A stretch of DNA of 64,000 bases from Duganella sacchari (GCF_900143065.1 NZ_FRCX01000004.1:434001-498000), one strand, 5' to 3'. Positions 1 through 9,123 are shown, counted from the first letter of the stretch. Notes: generated by a model not told the origin, from the letters alone. A program made the numbers and translations.

Positions 1-2256
1 ACCTACACGCTGGGCCTGGGCGTGGACGGTGTGATGACATATGAGCCCAACTACGACACCGCGCCCAGGTCAGGGGGCGATTTCTACAACCTGATTACCC
101 AGGTGCCGACGGGATGTCCGTGGAACAGTGGTGGCGCCTACGTCTGGCCCGACCCGGACGTCACCAATACCGCCAGCACGGTGCAGGAGCGTGTCGACGA
201 CCTGTGGCATGCCGCCATCAATGGCCACGGAAAATACTTCAGCGCACAGGACCCGAAAGACGTGGTGAACGGCCTGCGTGAGGCGCTGTCCAATATGCAG
301 GTGCGTACCGGCGCGGCGGCGGCCGCGGCGACATCGACACCGAACATCACGCTGACCGACAATGACATTTTCTCCGCCACCTTCACCACGGTGCGCTGGT
401 ATGGCGAACTGACCGACCGCAAGATCGACACCACCACCGGCGCGGTGATTCAGAATCCGGCCTGGAGCACCAGCAGCACCGTCGGCAAAGCCATCGCCAC
501 ACGCAAGATTCTGATGATGCAGTCCTCGCAGGCGCCGGGAACGGCGCCCGTGAACTTCTCGTTTGGCGTAATGGACGGCGCCACCCAGGCCTGGTTCGCC
601 AACAAATGCAGCATCCTGGCGCAATGCACGCTGTTGTCCGCCGCCGACAAGGCGACCGTGAACAACGGCGTCAACATGGTCAACTGGCTGCGCGGCGTGC
701 AGGATTATGCGGACGACAACCTGTTCCGCGCGTACAGCACCACGACCGATTCCACCGGCGCCACGGTGCCCATCGTGATCGGCGATATCGCCTCATCCAA
801 ACCTGCCTATCTGCGCGAACCCCACAATAACTACCCCGACCTGGCGTACACCGATTACAAAACCGCTTACGCCAACCGCCCTGGCACAGTGTTTGTCGCG
901 GCCAACGACGGCATGCTGCACGCGTTCGACGGCGCCACTGGTAACGAGCGCTGGGCCTACGTGCCGCGCATCGTGATGAGCAAACTGGCGGCGCTGGCCA
1001 GCACCACCTACGGCACCAACCACCAGTTCACTGCAGACGGCTCGCCGGAAGTCGCAGACGTCAAGATCAACGGCGCCTGGCGCACCATGCTGGTCGGCGG
1101 CCTGAATGCCGGTGGCCGCGGCTACTATGCGCTGGATGTCACCGACCCCACCGCGCCCAAGGTGATGTGGGAACTGTGCGCCGATGCCGCCGTCTGCCCG
1201 CAGCACCATGAAGATGAACTGGGGCTGAGCTTCGGCAACCCGCAATTCGGCATCTGGCAGGGCAAATGGGTGGTGTTCCTCACCTCGGGCTACAACAACA
1301 TCCCCGGCACGGACGGCGTGAGCACCGGCTCCGGCACCGGCATGCTGTTCATCGTCGAAGCGGCGACCGGCAATGTGCTGGCGCGTGCCAAAACCAATTC
1401 CGGCGATACCACTACGCCATCGGGGCTGGCGAAGATTACCGCCATCAGCAGCGATCCGCTCGCCGACGCCACGGTGACCTACATTTATGGCGGCGATGTA
1501 CTGGGCCAGATGTGGCGTTTCGACCTGACCGCTACCACGGGCGCGGTCACGGTGCTGAAAATGGGCGACGCCGGCATCACCAAGCCCATCACTACGCGGC
1601 CGGATGTGACACTGTGCGGCGTGCCGGTCACCACCACCGACGCTTCCGGCGTCTCGACCACGCGCACCACGGCCACGCGCGTCGTGGTGTTCGGCACGGG
1701 GCGGCTGCTGGACGTGCCGGATACCTCCAACACCGCAGTGCAAAGCCTGTTCGGCCTGAAAGACAGCGGCACTGCGCTGGGCACCATCCCGAGCTCCAAC
1801 CTGGTGCAGCAGATACTCAGCGTACAAGGCTCGTCCAGCAATGTGGTGACCTATGCCGTCACCAGCAACCCGGTCGACCTGAGTCAGAAGGACGGCTGGT
1901 ACTTCAACTGGAACCTGAATCCAGGCGAACGCATGAACCTCGACCCGCAGATCGTCAGCGGCGTGGTGAATGTGATTACCAATATCCCGTCGTCCTCGTC
2001 GGCGTGTTCGGTGGGCGGCACCAGCAATCTGTACCAGGTGGACGTCTGCACGGGGCAGGGCGTGAATGGCGACCCGGCCGGCACCACGCTGTCCAGCACC
2101 TCAGCAGCGGTGGGCTTCATCATCGTGCGCCTGCCAAGCGGCCAGTTGAAACTGATTACCACCTTCGCCGACGGCAGCAACGCCACCAGCCGCACCAAGG
2201 AACTGGATACGGCAGAGGCGCACCGGGTCGGATGGCGTCGTATTAAAGGAGAATAA
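1..2256 (+). CDS. pilY1: PilY1-type type IV pilus tip/assembly protein, C-terminal part
   Basis: The reading frame is open from base 1, so the gene starts upstream and only its last ~750 residues are here. The visible part holds the PilY1/PilC C-terminal beta-propeller: repeats of the type VFVAANDGMLHAFDGATG, GGRGYYALDVTDP and YGGDVLGQMWRFDL are typical. PilY1 sits at the tip of type IV pili, works with minor pilins, and controls pilus extension and adhesion. The N-terminal von Willebrand-like region common in this family would lie off the window. The loop before the last quoted motif (SSDPLADATV) lacks the D-x-D-x-D pattern of the calcium-binding loop known in Pseudomonas PilY1. No terminator separates it from prfC. 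The family call is confident; the Ca2+ inference is weak. Confidence 0.9.
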   Translation, partial: TYTLGLGVDGVMTYEPNYDTAPRSGGDFYNLITQVPTGCPWNSGGAYVWPDPDVTNTASTVQERVDDLWHAAINGHGKYFSAQDPKDVVNGLREALSNMQVRTGAAAAAATSTPNITLTDNDIFSATFTTVRWYGELTDRKIDTTTGAVIQNPAWSTSSTVGKAIATRKILMMQSSQAPGTAPVNFSFGVMDGATQAWFANKCSILAQCTLLSAADKATVNNGVNMVNWLRGVQDYADDNLFRAYSTTTDSTGATVPIVIGDIASSKPAYLREPHNNYPDLAYTDYKTAYANRPGTVFVAANDGMLHAFDGATGNERWAYVPRIVMSKLAALASTTYGTNHQFTADGSPEVADVKINGAWRTMLVGGLNAGGRGYYALDVTDPTAPKVMWELCADAAVCPQHHEDELGLSFGNPQFGIWQGKWVVFLTSGYNNIPGTDGVSTGSGTGMLFIVEAATGNVLARAKTNSGDTTTPSGLAKITAISSDPLADATVTYIYGGDVLGQMWRFDLTATTGAVTVLKMGDAGITKPITTRPDVTLCGVPVTTTDASGVSTTRTTATRVVVFGTGRLLDVPDTSNTAVQSLFGLKDSGTALGTIPSSNLVQQILSVQGSSSNVVTYAVTSNPVDLSQKDGWYFNWNLNPGERMNLDPQIVSGVVNVITNIPSSSSACSVGGTSNLYQVDVCTGQGVNGDPAGTTLSSTSAAVGFIIVRLPSGQLKLITTFADGSNATSRTKELDTAEAHRVGWRRIKGE

Positions 2257-2266
2257 CGGGTATAAT
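2238..2266 (+). promoter_or_regulatory. Candidate prfC promoter
   Basis: A perfect TATAAT lies at 2261-2266, just after the pilY1 stop and 35 bases before the prfC start. The -35 region at 2238-2243 (TCGTAT) is poor, so this is a -10-dominated guess. Confidence 0.4.
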
Positions 2267-2301
2267 CGAGGGTTTGCAGAACCGCCTTAGATCGCCAACA
2301 A

Positions 2302-3966
2302 ATGGTCAACGATAACGAAAATGTAACCCCCGATAATAACGACGACGTATCAGCCTCCGCCAGCGCCAAGACGCCGGCCCTGATCGCGCGCGAAGTCGCA
2401 CGCCGCCGCACCTTCGGCATCATCTCCCACCCGGATGCGGGTAAAACCACGCTGACCGAAAAGCTGCTGCTGTTCTCGGGCGCGATCCAGATGGCGGGTA
2501 CCGTCAAGGCCCGTAAATCCGGCCGTCATGCGACCTCGGACTGGATGGAGATCGAGAAGCAGCGCGGCATTTCGGTGGCATCGTCGGTGATGCAGTTCGA
2601 ATTCCGCGACCACGTGGTCAACCTGCTGGACACCCCGGGCCACCAGGACTTCTCGGAAGACACCTACCGCGTGCTGACTGCCGTCGACTCGGCGCTCATG
2701 GTGATCGACGCCGCCAAAGGTGTGGAAGCGCAGACCATCAAGCTGCTCGACGTCTGCCGCATGCGCAACACGCCGATCGTCACCTTCATGAACAAGATGG
2801 ACCGCGAAACCCGCGATCCGCTGGAACTGCTGGACGAGCTGGAGTCGGTGCTGAAGATCCAATGCGCGCCCGTGACCTGGCCAATCGGCATGGGTAAAAA
2901 CTTCCGCGGTGTGTACCACCTGCTCAACGACACCATCATGCTGTTCAAGGCCGGTGAAGAGCGGGCCGACGGCGCGTTTGAAATCATCGAAGGTATCGAC
3001 AATCCACGCCTGCAGGAGATGTTCCCGCTGGAGATGGACCAGCTGCGCATGGAAGTCGAACTGGTAAAAGGTGCTTCGCATCCGTTTGACCTGCAAGAAT
3101 TCCTGGCTGGTGTGCAGACGCCGGTGTTCTTCGGTTCCGCGATCAACAACTTCGGCGTGCGCGAGATCCTGTCGGCGCTGGTGGACTGGGCGCCTGCGCC
3201 GCGCGAACGCGATGCGACCGTGCGTGCCGTCGATCCAAAGGAAGAGCCGTTCACCGGTTTCGTGTTCAAGATCCAGGCCAATATGGACCCGGCGCACCGC
3301 GACCGTATCGCCTTCCTGCGCGTGTGCTCGGGCCGATTCGAGCGCGGCATGAAGGTCAAGCACCTGCGTCTGGGCCGTGAAGTGAAGGTTTCCTCGGTGG
3401 TGACCTTCATGGCGTCGACGCGCGAGCAAGTGGAAGAGGCATACGCGGGCGACATCATCGGCCTGCCTAACCACGGCAATATGCAGATCGGCGACTCGTT
3501 CTCCGAAGGCGAAATGCTGACCTTCACCGGTATTCCATTCTTCGCGCCGGACTTCTTCCGCCAGGTACGCATCCGCAACCCGCTGAAAATCAAACAGCTG
3601 CACAAAGGTCTGCAGCAGCTGGGCGAAGAGGGCGCGGTACAGGTCTTCAAGCCGGTGCAGGGTGGTGAGCTGGTACTGGGCGCGGTCGGCGTGCTGCAGT
3701 TCGAAGTGGTCGCCAGCCGCCTGCTGAACGAATACGGGGTTGATGCCGTATTCGAAGGCACCAGCATCAGCAGCGCGCGCTGGGTATCGAGCGACGACAA
3801 GAAAGCCTTGTCCGACTTCGAAGACCAGCTGGGTCACAACGTCGCCTACGATGCAGCGGGCAACCTGGCCTACCTGGCCACGTCCAGCGTCAACTTGCGC
3901 CTGACGCAAGAACGCTGGCCGAAGCTGCAATTCCACGCCACCCGCGAACACTCCGCCAAGCTGTAA
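2302..3966 (+). CDS. prfC: Peptide chain release factor 3 (RF3)
   Basis: RF3 is a translational GTPase that removes RF1/RF2 from the ribosome after peptide release. The 554-residue product has a P-loop [18 protein letters not shown] near residue 37, a switch II segment [16 protein letters not shown], and the guanine-specificity motif NKMD. Domain II and the RF3 C-terminal domain follow ([17 protein letters not shown]). The length is slightly above the usual ~530 because of an acidic, Asn-rich N-terminal tail of about 30 residues. No good Shine-Dalgarno precedes the ATG, so the start could be a little further in. The gene is convergent with the downstream phosphatase, and a large palindrome starts five bases after its stop. 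Confidence 0.97.
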   Translation: MVNDNENVTPDNNDDVSASASAKTPALIAREVARRRTFGIISHPDAGKTTLTEKLLLFSGAIQMAGTVKARKSGRHATSDWMEIEKQRGISVASSVMQFEFRDHVVNLLDTPGHQDFSEDTYRVLTAVDSALMVIDAAKGVEAQTIKLLDVCRMRNTPIVTFMNKMDRETRDPLELLDELESVLKIQCAPVTWPIGMGKNFRGVYHLLNDTIMLFKAGEERADGAFEIIEGIDNPRLQEMFPLEMDQLRMEVELVKGASHPFDLQEFLAGVQTPVFFGSAINNFGVREILSALVDWAPAPRERDATVRAVDPKEEPFTGFVFKIQANMDPAHRDRIAFLRVCSGRFERGMKVKHLRLGREVKVSSVVTFMASTREQVEEAYAGDIIGLPNHGNMQIGDSFSEGEMLTFTGIPFFAPDFFRQVRIRNPLKIKQLHKGLQQLGEEGAVQVFKPVQGGELVLGAVGVLQFEVVASRLLNEYGVDAVFEGTSISSARWVSSDDKKALSDFEDQLGHNVAYDAAGNLAYLATSSVNLRLTQERWPKLQFHATREHSAKL

Positions 3967-3970
3967 ACAC

Positions 3971-4061
3971 TCCGGGGTCAGGTCCGTCATTTCTACACGA
4001 GCTCGAGCGTAGTCACGCTTTACGGCTCAGCTTGTGTAGAAATGACGGACCTGACCCCGGA
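3971..4061. repeat. 91-nt palindromic element between convergent genes
   Basis: Two perfect 28-base inverted arms lie at 3971-3998 and 4034-4061. The arms begin TCCGGGGTCAGGTCCG and end in TTTCTACAC. The 35-base centre is itself partly self-complementary (AGCGT/ACGCT). The element fills the whole gap between the stop codons of prfC and the phosphatase gene. The GGGGTCAGGTCC core resembles repeated extragenic palindromes, but this resemblance is from memory. It could act as a bidirectional terminator or mRNA 3' stabiliser. No second copy was noticed in this window. Confidence 0.85.
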
Positions 4062-4064
4062 TTT

Positions 4065-4829
4065 TTATGATTTTGGTGCGGCGGGCTGGTCTTTCTGGTG
4101 GGTGACGGGCGTGCCGGCATCTTCCAGTGGGGCGACGAAGTTGGCTTGTACCAGCATCAATTTGCCGTGCTTGCCGGCAGCGGGATCGAAGCGGTATTCG
4201 GTGATGCCGCAGTTGGGCACGTCGCCGGCGCGGTCGATGGCAAGAATGGCGTCTTCATCCAGCCGTTCCAGCAGGTAGCGAAAGCAGTTCACGATCACTT
4301 GGTGGGCGACGATGAGTACGCGTTCGCCGCGATATTCGCGGGTGATGGTGTCTATTACGCTGCGTAGACGCAAGATGACGTCGCACCAGCTTTCGCCACC
4401 TGGCGGCCGGAAGTAGAATTTGCCGACGTGGGCGCGCTGCTCGGCCAGCTCCGGGTATTTGTCGCGGATACCCAGCGGTGTCAGGCGGTCGAGGATGCCG
4501 AATTCTTTCTCGCGCAGGCGCTCGTCTGCGGCCACGGCGGTCAGTTGACTGCGATCCAGCCGGTCCAGCACAGCCTGGGCGGTGGTGCGGGCGCGCACAT
4601 AGGGTGAAAACAGGATGACGCTGGGCTGGTCGTCTGGCCCCAGGCCGTGGAACCAGTCGCTCATGGCGGCGGCCTGGCGTTTGCCGAGGTCGGATAGCGG
4701 CACGTCAACATCGCGGTCGGCTATGTCGATCAGGAACTGTTGACTGGCTTCGGCCACCTCCCGCGCTACATTGCCAGCGCTTTGTCCGTGGCGAACCAGC
4801 CACAGCTGTTGTGGCCATTTTTGTTCCAT
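4065..4829 (-). CDS. Histidine phosphatase family protein
   Basis: The 254-residue protein starts with the phosphoglycerate-mutase-like signature LVRHGQSAGN, whose His is the phosphoacceptor. It continues with FSPYVRARTTAQA and a second catalytic His in VLIVAHQVIV. Such proteins dephosphorylate small metabolites or phosphoproteins; the substrate cannot be told from sequence. The C-terminus ends in a Pro/Ala/Lys-rich tail. Its ATG overlaps the TGA of the upstream exonuclease III gene by one base (TGATG), so the two are probably translationally coupled. Confidence 0.9.
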   Translation of the reverse strand: MEQKWPQQLWLVRHGQSAGNVAREVAEASQQFLIDIADRDVDVPLSDLGKRQAAAMSDWFHGLGPDDQPSVILFSPYVRARTTAQAVLDRLDRSQLTAVAADERLREKEFGILDRLTPLGIRDKYPELAEQRAHVGKFYFRPPGGESWCDVILRLRSVIDTITREYRGERVLIVAHQVIVNCFRYLLERLDEDAILAIDRAGDVPNCGITEYRFDPAAGKHGKLMLVQANFVAPLEDAGTPVTHQKDQPAAPKS

Positions 4830-5614
4830 CAGCCCAGTCTCCTTAAATCAAGCTCTACCCAGACGGGCGCGTGGTCGCTGGGTTTTTCCCGGCCTCGTAT
4901 TTCGCGGTCGACTTCGGCCGCTTTCAGGGCGGGCGTTAGCGATGGACTGAGCAATAAATGATCGATGCGCAGGCCTGCGTCACGGCCATAGGCATTGCGG
5001 AAATAATCCCAGAAGGTGTAAATCTTTTCGTCCGGATGCATGGTGCGCAGCGCGTCGCACCAGCCTTGTGCCAGCAGCCGGTGAAAACCCTCACGCGTCT
5101 CTGGCCGGAATAATGCATCATCCACCCAGCGTTCGGGTTTATAGACGTCGCGTTCGCTCGGCATGACGTTGAAGTCACCACAAAGTATGGTTGGCGTTCC
5201 GCTTTGGAGTAATTTGTCAGCGTGAATAATCAGCCGTTCAAACCATTTAAGTTTGTAATCAAATTTGGGCCCGGGCGCGGGATTGCCATTCGGTAGATAT
5301 AATCCGCCGATTAATATGCCGTTAATCGTCGCTTCAATATACCGGCTTTGAAGGTCTTCCGGATCGCCGGGAAGGCCGCGCCCGGTTTCTATTGGCAGTT
5401 GACCCCGCGCCAGAATGGCGACGCCATTCCAGCTCTTTTGTCCATGCCAGATGGCCTGATAACCTATATCGTTAATCGCTGCCTCGGGAAATTTTTCCTG
5501 GGGCGCTTTTAATTCCTGAAGGCAGACGACATCCGGCTGAGTCTCGGTCAGCCATTGCAAAAGGGCAGGGAGGCGGGCGCCTATGCCGTTGATATTGAAA
5601 GTAGCGATACGCAT
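4829..5614 (-). CDS. xth: Exodeoxyribonuclease III (AP endonuclease family)
   Basis: The gene encodes a 261-residue Mg2+-dependent nuclease for base-excision repair (3'-5' exonuclease and AP endonuclease). The chosen start gives the typical N-terminus MRIATFNINGIGAR. Family motifs are LQELK (metal-binding Glu), CGDFNVMP (catalytic Asp/Asn) and the C-terminal SDHAPVWVEL. The open frame extends 27 codons further upstream but without family similarity. The 5' half of the gene is visibly richer in A+T than the 3' half and than most of the window. Confidence 0.95.
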   Translation of the reverse strand: MRIATFNINGIGARLPALLQWLTETQPDVVCLQELKAPQEKFPEAAINDIGYQAIWHGQKSWNGVAILARGQLPIETGRGLPGDPEDLQSRYIEATINGILIGGLYLPNGNPAPGPKFDYKLKWFERLIIHADKLLQSGTPTILCGDFNVMPSERDVYKPERWVDDALFRPETREGFHRLLAQGWCDALRTMHPDEKIYTFWDYFRNAYGRDAGLRIDHLLLSPSLTPALKAAEVDREIRGREKPSDHAPVWVELDLRRLG

Positions 5615-5751
5615 ACAGCAAGTGTACCGCGACCTGGATTGATGCACCTCAAGCATCTCACTCCACAGTGCGTTGGCGTACGCCAGCCCCTGCATTCAAG
5701 CCAGGAATTGGCGCGTTCCCGCCAATCTTTGGTCTGTTACAAAATCTTCGC

Positions 5752-5780
5752 TTGACAGCGCAGCTGTATGAGTCTACTGT
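5752..5780 (+). promoter_or_regulatory. Promoter of the GntR-ABC operon
   Basis: A perfect -35 box TTGACA (5752-5757) is followed after 17 bases by TACTGT (5775-5780) as -10. The -10 box runs into the operator palindrome that follows. Predicted transcription start is near 5787. Confidence 0.75.
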
Positions 5781-5797
5781 ATTAATCAACTAATACA
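5778..5797. promoter_or_regulatory. Probable GntR (YtrA-type) operator
   Basis: Perfect 7-base arms TGTATTA and TAATACA are separated by ATCAAC. The site overlaps the -10 box and predicted start point, so a bound repressor would block transcription. GTATTA/TAATAC-type palindromes are known operators of YtrA-subfamily GntR repressors, which matches the gene that follows and suggests autoregulation. Confidence 0.75.
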
Positions 5798-5811
5798 CAG
5801 ATACAACCATC

Positions 5812-6210
5812 ATGGCTACTCATGTTGCTTCCTTGTTTTCAATAGTGACCGGTTCATCCGATCCTATCTACCGGCAATTAATCGAGCAGGTGCGTCGATT
5901 GATCGCGGCCGCCGTATTAAAGCCCGGTGATGTATTGCCGTCAGTGCGCGATGTGGCGCTGGCATTGGCTGTCAATCCAATGACTGTTTCCAAGGCATAT
6001 AACATGATGGAGACAGAGGGATTATTAAGCCGCGCACGCGGTATCGGCATGCTGGTGGCGAATGGTAAAACATCTGCTCACCAACAGCTGGAGCGGGAAG
6101 CCTTATTAAGACCGACGCTGGAACGCGCTGCTGCGGAAGCACGGCAACTGGAATTGAATACTGAAACTGTCATGGCGCTGTTTGCGAAAATCCTGGGAGA
6201 GAGTAAATGA
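5812..6210 (+). CDS. GntR-family repressor, YtrA subfamily
   Basis: This 132-residue protein has an N-terminal winged helix (SDPIYRQLIEQVRRLIAAAV, then LPSVRDVALALAVNPMTVSK) and only a short C-terminal helical tail. That is the YtrA layout, which usually controls adjacent ABC transporters. It overlaps the ATPase gene by four bases (ATGA), so regulator, ATPase and permease form one operon. The codon use is unlike most of the window: six TTA leucine codons and one AGA arginine codon in 132 codons. No effector-binding domain is visible. It is probably an autorepressor acting at the palindrome just upstream. Confidence 0.92.
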   Translation: MATHVASLFSIVTGSSDPIYRQLIEQVRRLIAAAVLKPGDVLPSVRDVALALAVNPMTVSKAYNMMETEGLLSRARGIGMLVANGKTSAHQQLEREALLRPTLERAAAEARQLELNTETVMALFAKILGESK

Positions 6211-6926
6211 AACCATCCGTCGTTGAAGTGACAAATCTGCATAAAGCTTTCGGCAGCCAGCAAGTATTACAAGGCGTTAATTGGAATATTGAATCCGGCA
6301 AGGTGATTGGATTACTCGGCCGTAATGGCGCCGGTAAATCGACTTTATTGGAATGCCTGCTGGGTTTGCGTGAAGCGGATGTCGGCAGCAGCAGATTATT
6401 GGGTGAACCGGTCAGTGGATTAAGCGAGGCGGCCCGCGCCAATATCGGTTATGTACCGCAAAAATCCGAGCTGTTTGAGTGGTTGACGCCAATGCAACTC
6501 CTGGCGTATTTCAAGGCCCTGTACCCGCGCTGGAATCACGCCAAGGTGGAGGGACTGATGCAGCGCTGGGGTTTTGCCGGTGAATCCGCGCATAAGCAAA
6601 TCAGCAAGCTTTCGGGCGGCGAGAAACAGCGCCTGTCCATCATCCGGGCGCTGGCGCATGATCCAAAATTGCTGGTCCTGGACGAACCCGTCGCCAGTCT
6701 CGACCCGGTGGGCCGCCGCGACTTCTTGCAGGAGCTGGTCAGCGATGTGATTGAGCGCGACACCACCGTGGTGTTCTCCACCCACATTTTGTCCGACCTG
6801 GAACGCGTGGCCCTGGATGTGGCATTTTTGCAAGGTGGCAAGATTGTCTTGCAAGGTGCGCTGGATGAATTGCTGGAAGGTAAAAATCTGAGTCTGGAAG
6901 ACCTGTTTGTCGAGGTGACCAAATGA
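6207..6926 (+). CDS. ABC transporter ATP-binding protein
   Basis: The 239-residue ATPase has Walker A GRNGAGKST (about residues 39-47), Q-loop VPQKSELF, signature LSGGEKQRLS, Walker B LLVLDEP and H-loop FSTH. It resembles the CcmA/YtrB-type ATPases of drug, antibiotic or lantibiotic exporters controlled by YtrA repressors. The substrate is unknown. About the first 75 codons use TTA repeatedly, while the rest of the gene has the CTG-rich usage of the surrounding genome. It overlaps both neighbours by four bases. Confidence 0.93.
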   Translation: MKPSVVEVTNLHKAFGSQQVLQGVNWNIESGKVIGLLGRNGAGKSTLLECLLGLREADVGSSRLLGEPVSGLSEAARANIGYVPQKSELFEWLTPMQLLAYFKALYPRWNHAKVEGLMQRWGFAGESAHKQISKLSGGEKQRLSIIRALAHDPKLLVLDEPVASLDPVGRRDFLQELVSDVIERDTTVVFSTHILSDLERVALDVAFLQGGKIVLQGALDELLEGKNLSLEDLFVEVTK

Positions 6927-8353
6927 ACGCCGTGGAAACCCAGTTGCTGTCGCAAATGCTGCTGGACCATTGCCAGGGACGCATGATGAAGCGTCTGAGC
7001 TGGGGCCTGGTGCTGTGCGCCGCTGGCGTACTCGGCGCGAGCCATTACCTCGAGGCGCCTGTGTTCGGCAATGTGCTGTTTCTGGTGCTGATCTGCGGTC
7101 TGGGTTATCTGTGGTGCGGCTCTTTCCTTAAAAGCGCGATACAGCAGAATCGGCCGGCGAACGCGGTGCTGGTGCCGGGCCTGCGTGCCAATCTGATGCG
7201 TTTGACGGCGCTGCTGTACATCGCCTGTACCCTGGCCACTGGTGCGCTGGGCTGGCTGTTGCTGGGGCATCCGGGTTATGTGCTGCTGACTGGCGCCGCT
7301 CTGGGCGTCTACAGCCTGTTTACAAGCCGCTACGCCTGGCTGAATACGCTGCCGTCGTTCATCATGATTATTTTCTTTTCGATCAATAACCGTAACGCCA
7401 CGATACTCGATGTCATCACCGGTCTGATGGGGGAGCCGCTGTTGACGTTCCTGGGCGTCATCGTGCTGACATGGCTGGGCTGGCTCGGGCTGCAGGCGGC
7501 TTTTCCGCAAGGCGGTGACAAGCACTGGCGCTGGCTGAGCTGTCAGGCCCGGCAGCGGGCAATGAACCGTGGCGAACTCCTGAACAGCGAACCCGGCGCC
7601 GGTATCCGCTGGCTGGCCTGGCTGCGTGGCCCCTATAACGCCGCGCTGCGCGCTGATAGCCGCAAGGGAGCTGATCAGGGACGCCAGATGGCGCATACGC
7701 TGGGAACATCGGCGCATGATGGCGTGACCATCGCCTATGTCATCCTTAGTGCCGTGGTGATGGCGATGTTTGCCCACCACTGGGCGGCGTCGAAAGATCC
7801 GGTCTTCATGCTGGTGATTTGCATGACCATGCAAGGTGTGCTGATGCAGAGCGCGCTGGTCTACATCAGCAGCATCATCAATCGTGCCGGCCGTTACGGG
7901 ACTGAACAGAGTCTGTATCTGTTGACGCCGGCCGCGCCGGCGCCGGCAGGGTGCAACCGTAGCCTGATGCGTATCCTGCTGTTCCGTACGCTGCGCTTGT
8001 GGTTGTTGTGCTCGCTCGGGATTGTGGTCATCGATATCGCCGCGCAAGGCAGGCTGGAAGTGCGCGGCACCACCTATCTGCTGGCCATGATGATGCTGCC
8101 GCTGACCGGTCTGGTGCTGCGCAATTACGCTACCGCGCGGCGCCAGTCCACCGACTGGCTGGCAATTATCGGCACGACGATGATGATTTTCCTGTATGTC
8201 GCCCTGGCCTTGTTCGCGCAAGATCATCCGGGATTGCCGTTGTTCTGGGTGGGGAGTGCGGTGGGCGTGGCGGCGCTGGTGGGCCTGCGTCTGCGCTGGC
8301 AGCATGTGATGCAGTTGCCGCCAGTGTTGCCGGTGGGCCGTCTCGTGGCTTAA
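6923..8353 (+). CDS. ABC transporter permease-like membrane protein
   Basis: A 476-residue hydrophobic protein with roughly ten membrane segments, for example LVLCAAGVLGASHYL, VLFLVLICGLGYLWCG and GIVVIDIAAQ. It overlaps the ATPase start-to-stop by four bases and has no other partner, so it is the likely permease of this exporter. I do not recognise a specific permease family by motif. The start follows the ATGA overlap. Its stop shares a four-base TTAA with the convergent gene downstream. Confidence 0.75.
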   Translation: MNAVETQLLSQMLLDHCQGRMMKRLSWGLVLCAAGVLGASHYLEAPVFGNVLFLVLICGLGYLWCGSFLKSAIQQNRPANAVLVPGLRANLMRLTALLYIACTLATGALGWLLLGHPGYVLLTGAALGVYSLFTSRYAWLNTLPSFIMIIFFSINNRNATILDVITGLMGEPLLTFLGVIVLTWLGWLGLQAAFPQGGDKHWRWLSCQARQRAMNRGELLNSEPGAGIRWLAWLRGPYNAALRADSRKGADQGRQMAHTLGTSAHDGVTIAYVILSAVVMAMFAHHWAASKDPVFMLVICMTMQGVLMQSALVYISSIINRAGRYGTEQSLYLLTPAAPAPAGCNRSLMRILLFRTLRLWLLCSLGIVVIDIAAQGRLEVRGTTYLLAMMMLPLTGLVLRNYATARRQSTDWLAIIGTTMMIFLYVALALFAQDHPGLPLFWVGSAVGVAALVGLRLRWQHVMQLPPVLPVGRLVA

Positions 8354-9057
8354 TTGGTTTGCAGGACCAGGCCCAGCGTGACGACCGGTTCGCTGGCGCC
8401 ACGCGTGATGCGGCTGCCCCAGGTGGCGTCGATTTGCAGATGGTCCGGTATCAGCGCATGCGCGATGCCGAACTGGTAGCGGGCGCCGTTGCGCTGTTGG
8501 CCGAAAACCTCGGCGCTCAGCGTGTTGCGCTCATCGAGCTTGAACGCGGCGCCGGCGCCCCAGGTGGCATTGACCTTGTGCGTTGCGTGTCCACGTTGCA
8601 CGCCGGCGTTCAGGTGCAGCAGCACACCATCGTCCAGCAGCGAAAAGCTGAGCGGCACGTTCGCCGAGAGATCGCCGTCAAGCCCACGGCCGGCGCGGAA
8701 CTGATGGGCCAGCACCAGGCCCAGCCCCCAGCCGCCCGCCTCCAACGGCTTGAACACGGTCTTGGCCTGTAAGCGGCCATAGTGGGTGGTGCGCTTGTCC
8801 TCTTCCGACCAGGCGCCGCCGGCGGCGAGTTCCCAGCTGCCGCCGACATTGCAGGCCGGCGTGGCCCAATACTGTTCAAGCTGATCTGCGCGCAGCGCGT
8901 AAGTCTCCAGCTGGCACTGGCCGGGCGCGACGATGGCGGCGTCGTCCACTGTCATCGGGCGGCCGGCGTGGGTGGGCTGGGAGATAACAGCCAGCGCGCA
9001 TGCGCCAGCCACACCAGCCGCTGTGCGCGGCCGGAGCAGGATGTTCAGCAAGGTCAT
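8350..9057 (-). CDS. Exported barrel-like outer-membrane protein, function unknown
   Basis: The 235-residue product has a signal peptide ending in ...VISQPTHA. It continues with alternating hydrophobic/polar strands rich in Gly and aromatic residues (GGWGLGLVLAHQF, FGIAHALIPDHLQIDATWGS) and a C-terminus VVTLGLVLQTN. This suggests a small outer-membrane beta-barrel of the poorly characterised transporter/alpha-amylase-secretion type. It lies downstream of a cupin and a small membrane protein on the same strand. No substrate can be proposed. Confidence 0.6.
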   Translation of the reverse strand: MTLLNILLRPRTAAGVAGACALAVISQPTHAGRPMTVDDAAIVAPGQCQLETYALRADQLEQYWATPACNVGGSWELAAGGAWSEEDKRTTHYGRLQAKTVFKPLEAGGWGLGLVLAHQFRAGRGLDGDLSANVPLSFSLLDDGVLLHLNAGVQRGHATHKVNATWGAGAAFKLDERNTLSAEVFGQQRNGARYQFGIAHALIPDHLQIDATWGSRITRGASEPVVTLGLVLQTN

Positions 9058-9123
9058 CGGATCGGCAGTTGTTCTTGTATGGCCGCTACTGTAGCGTCCC
9101 CAGATGAAACGGTGATGACAGCA

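Noticed and set aside
2350-3990. 546-codon open frame antisense to prfC
   Set aside because: Same reasoning: full overlap with an unquestionable gene and no recognisable protein features.
6536-8305. 589-codon open frame antisense to the ABC genes
   Set aside because: Gln/His-rich reverse-frame product over two motif-supported genes.
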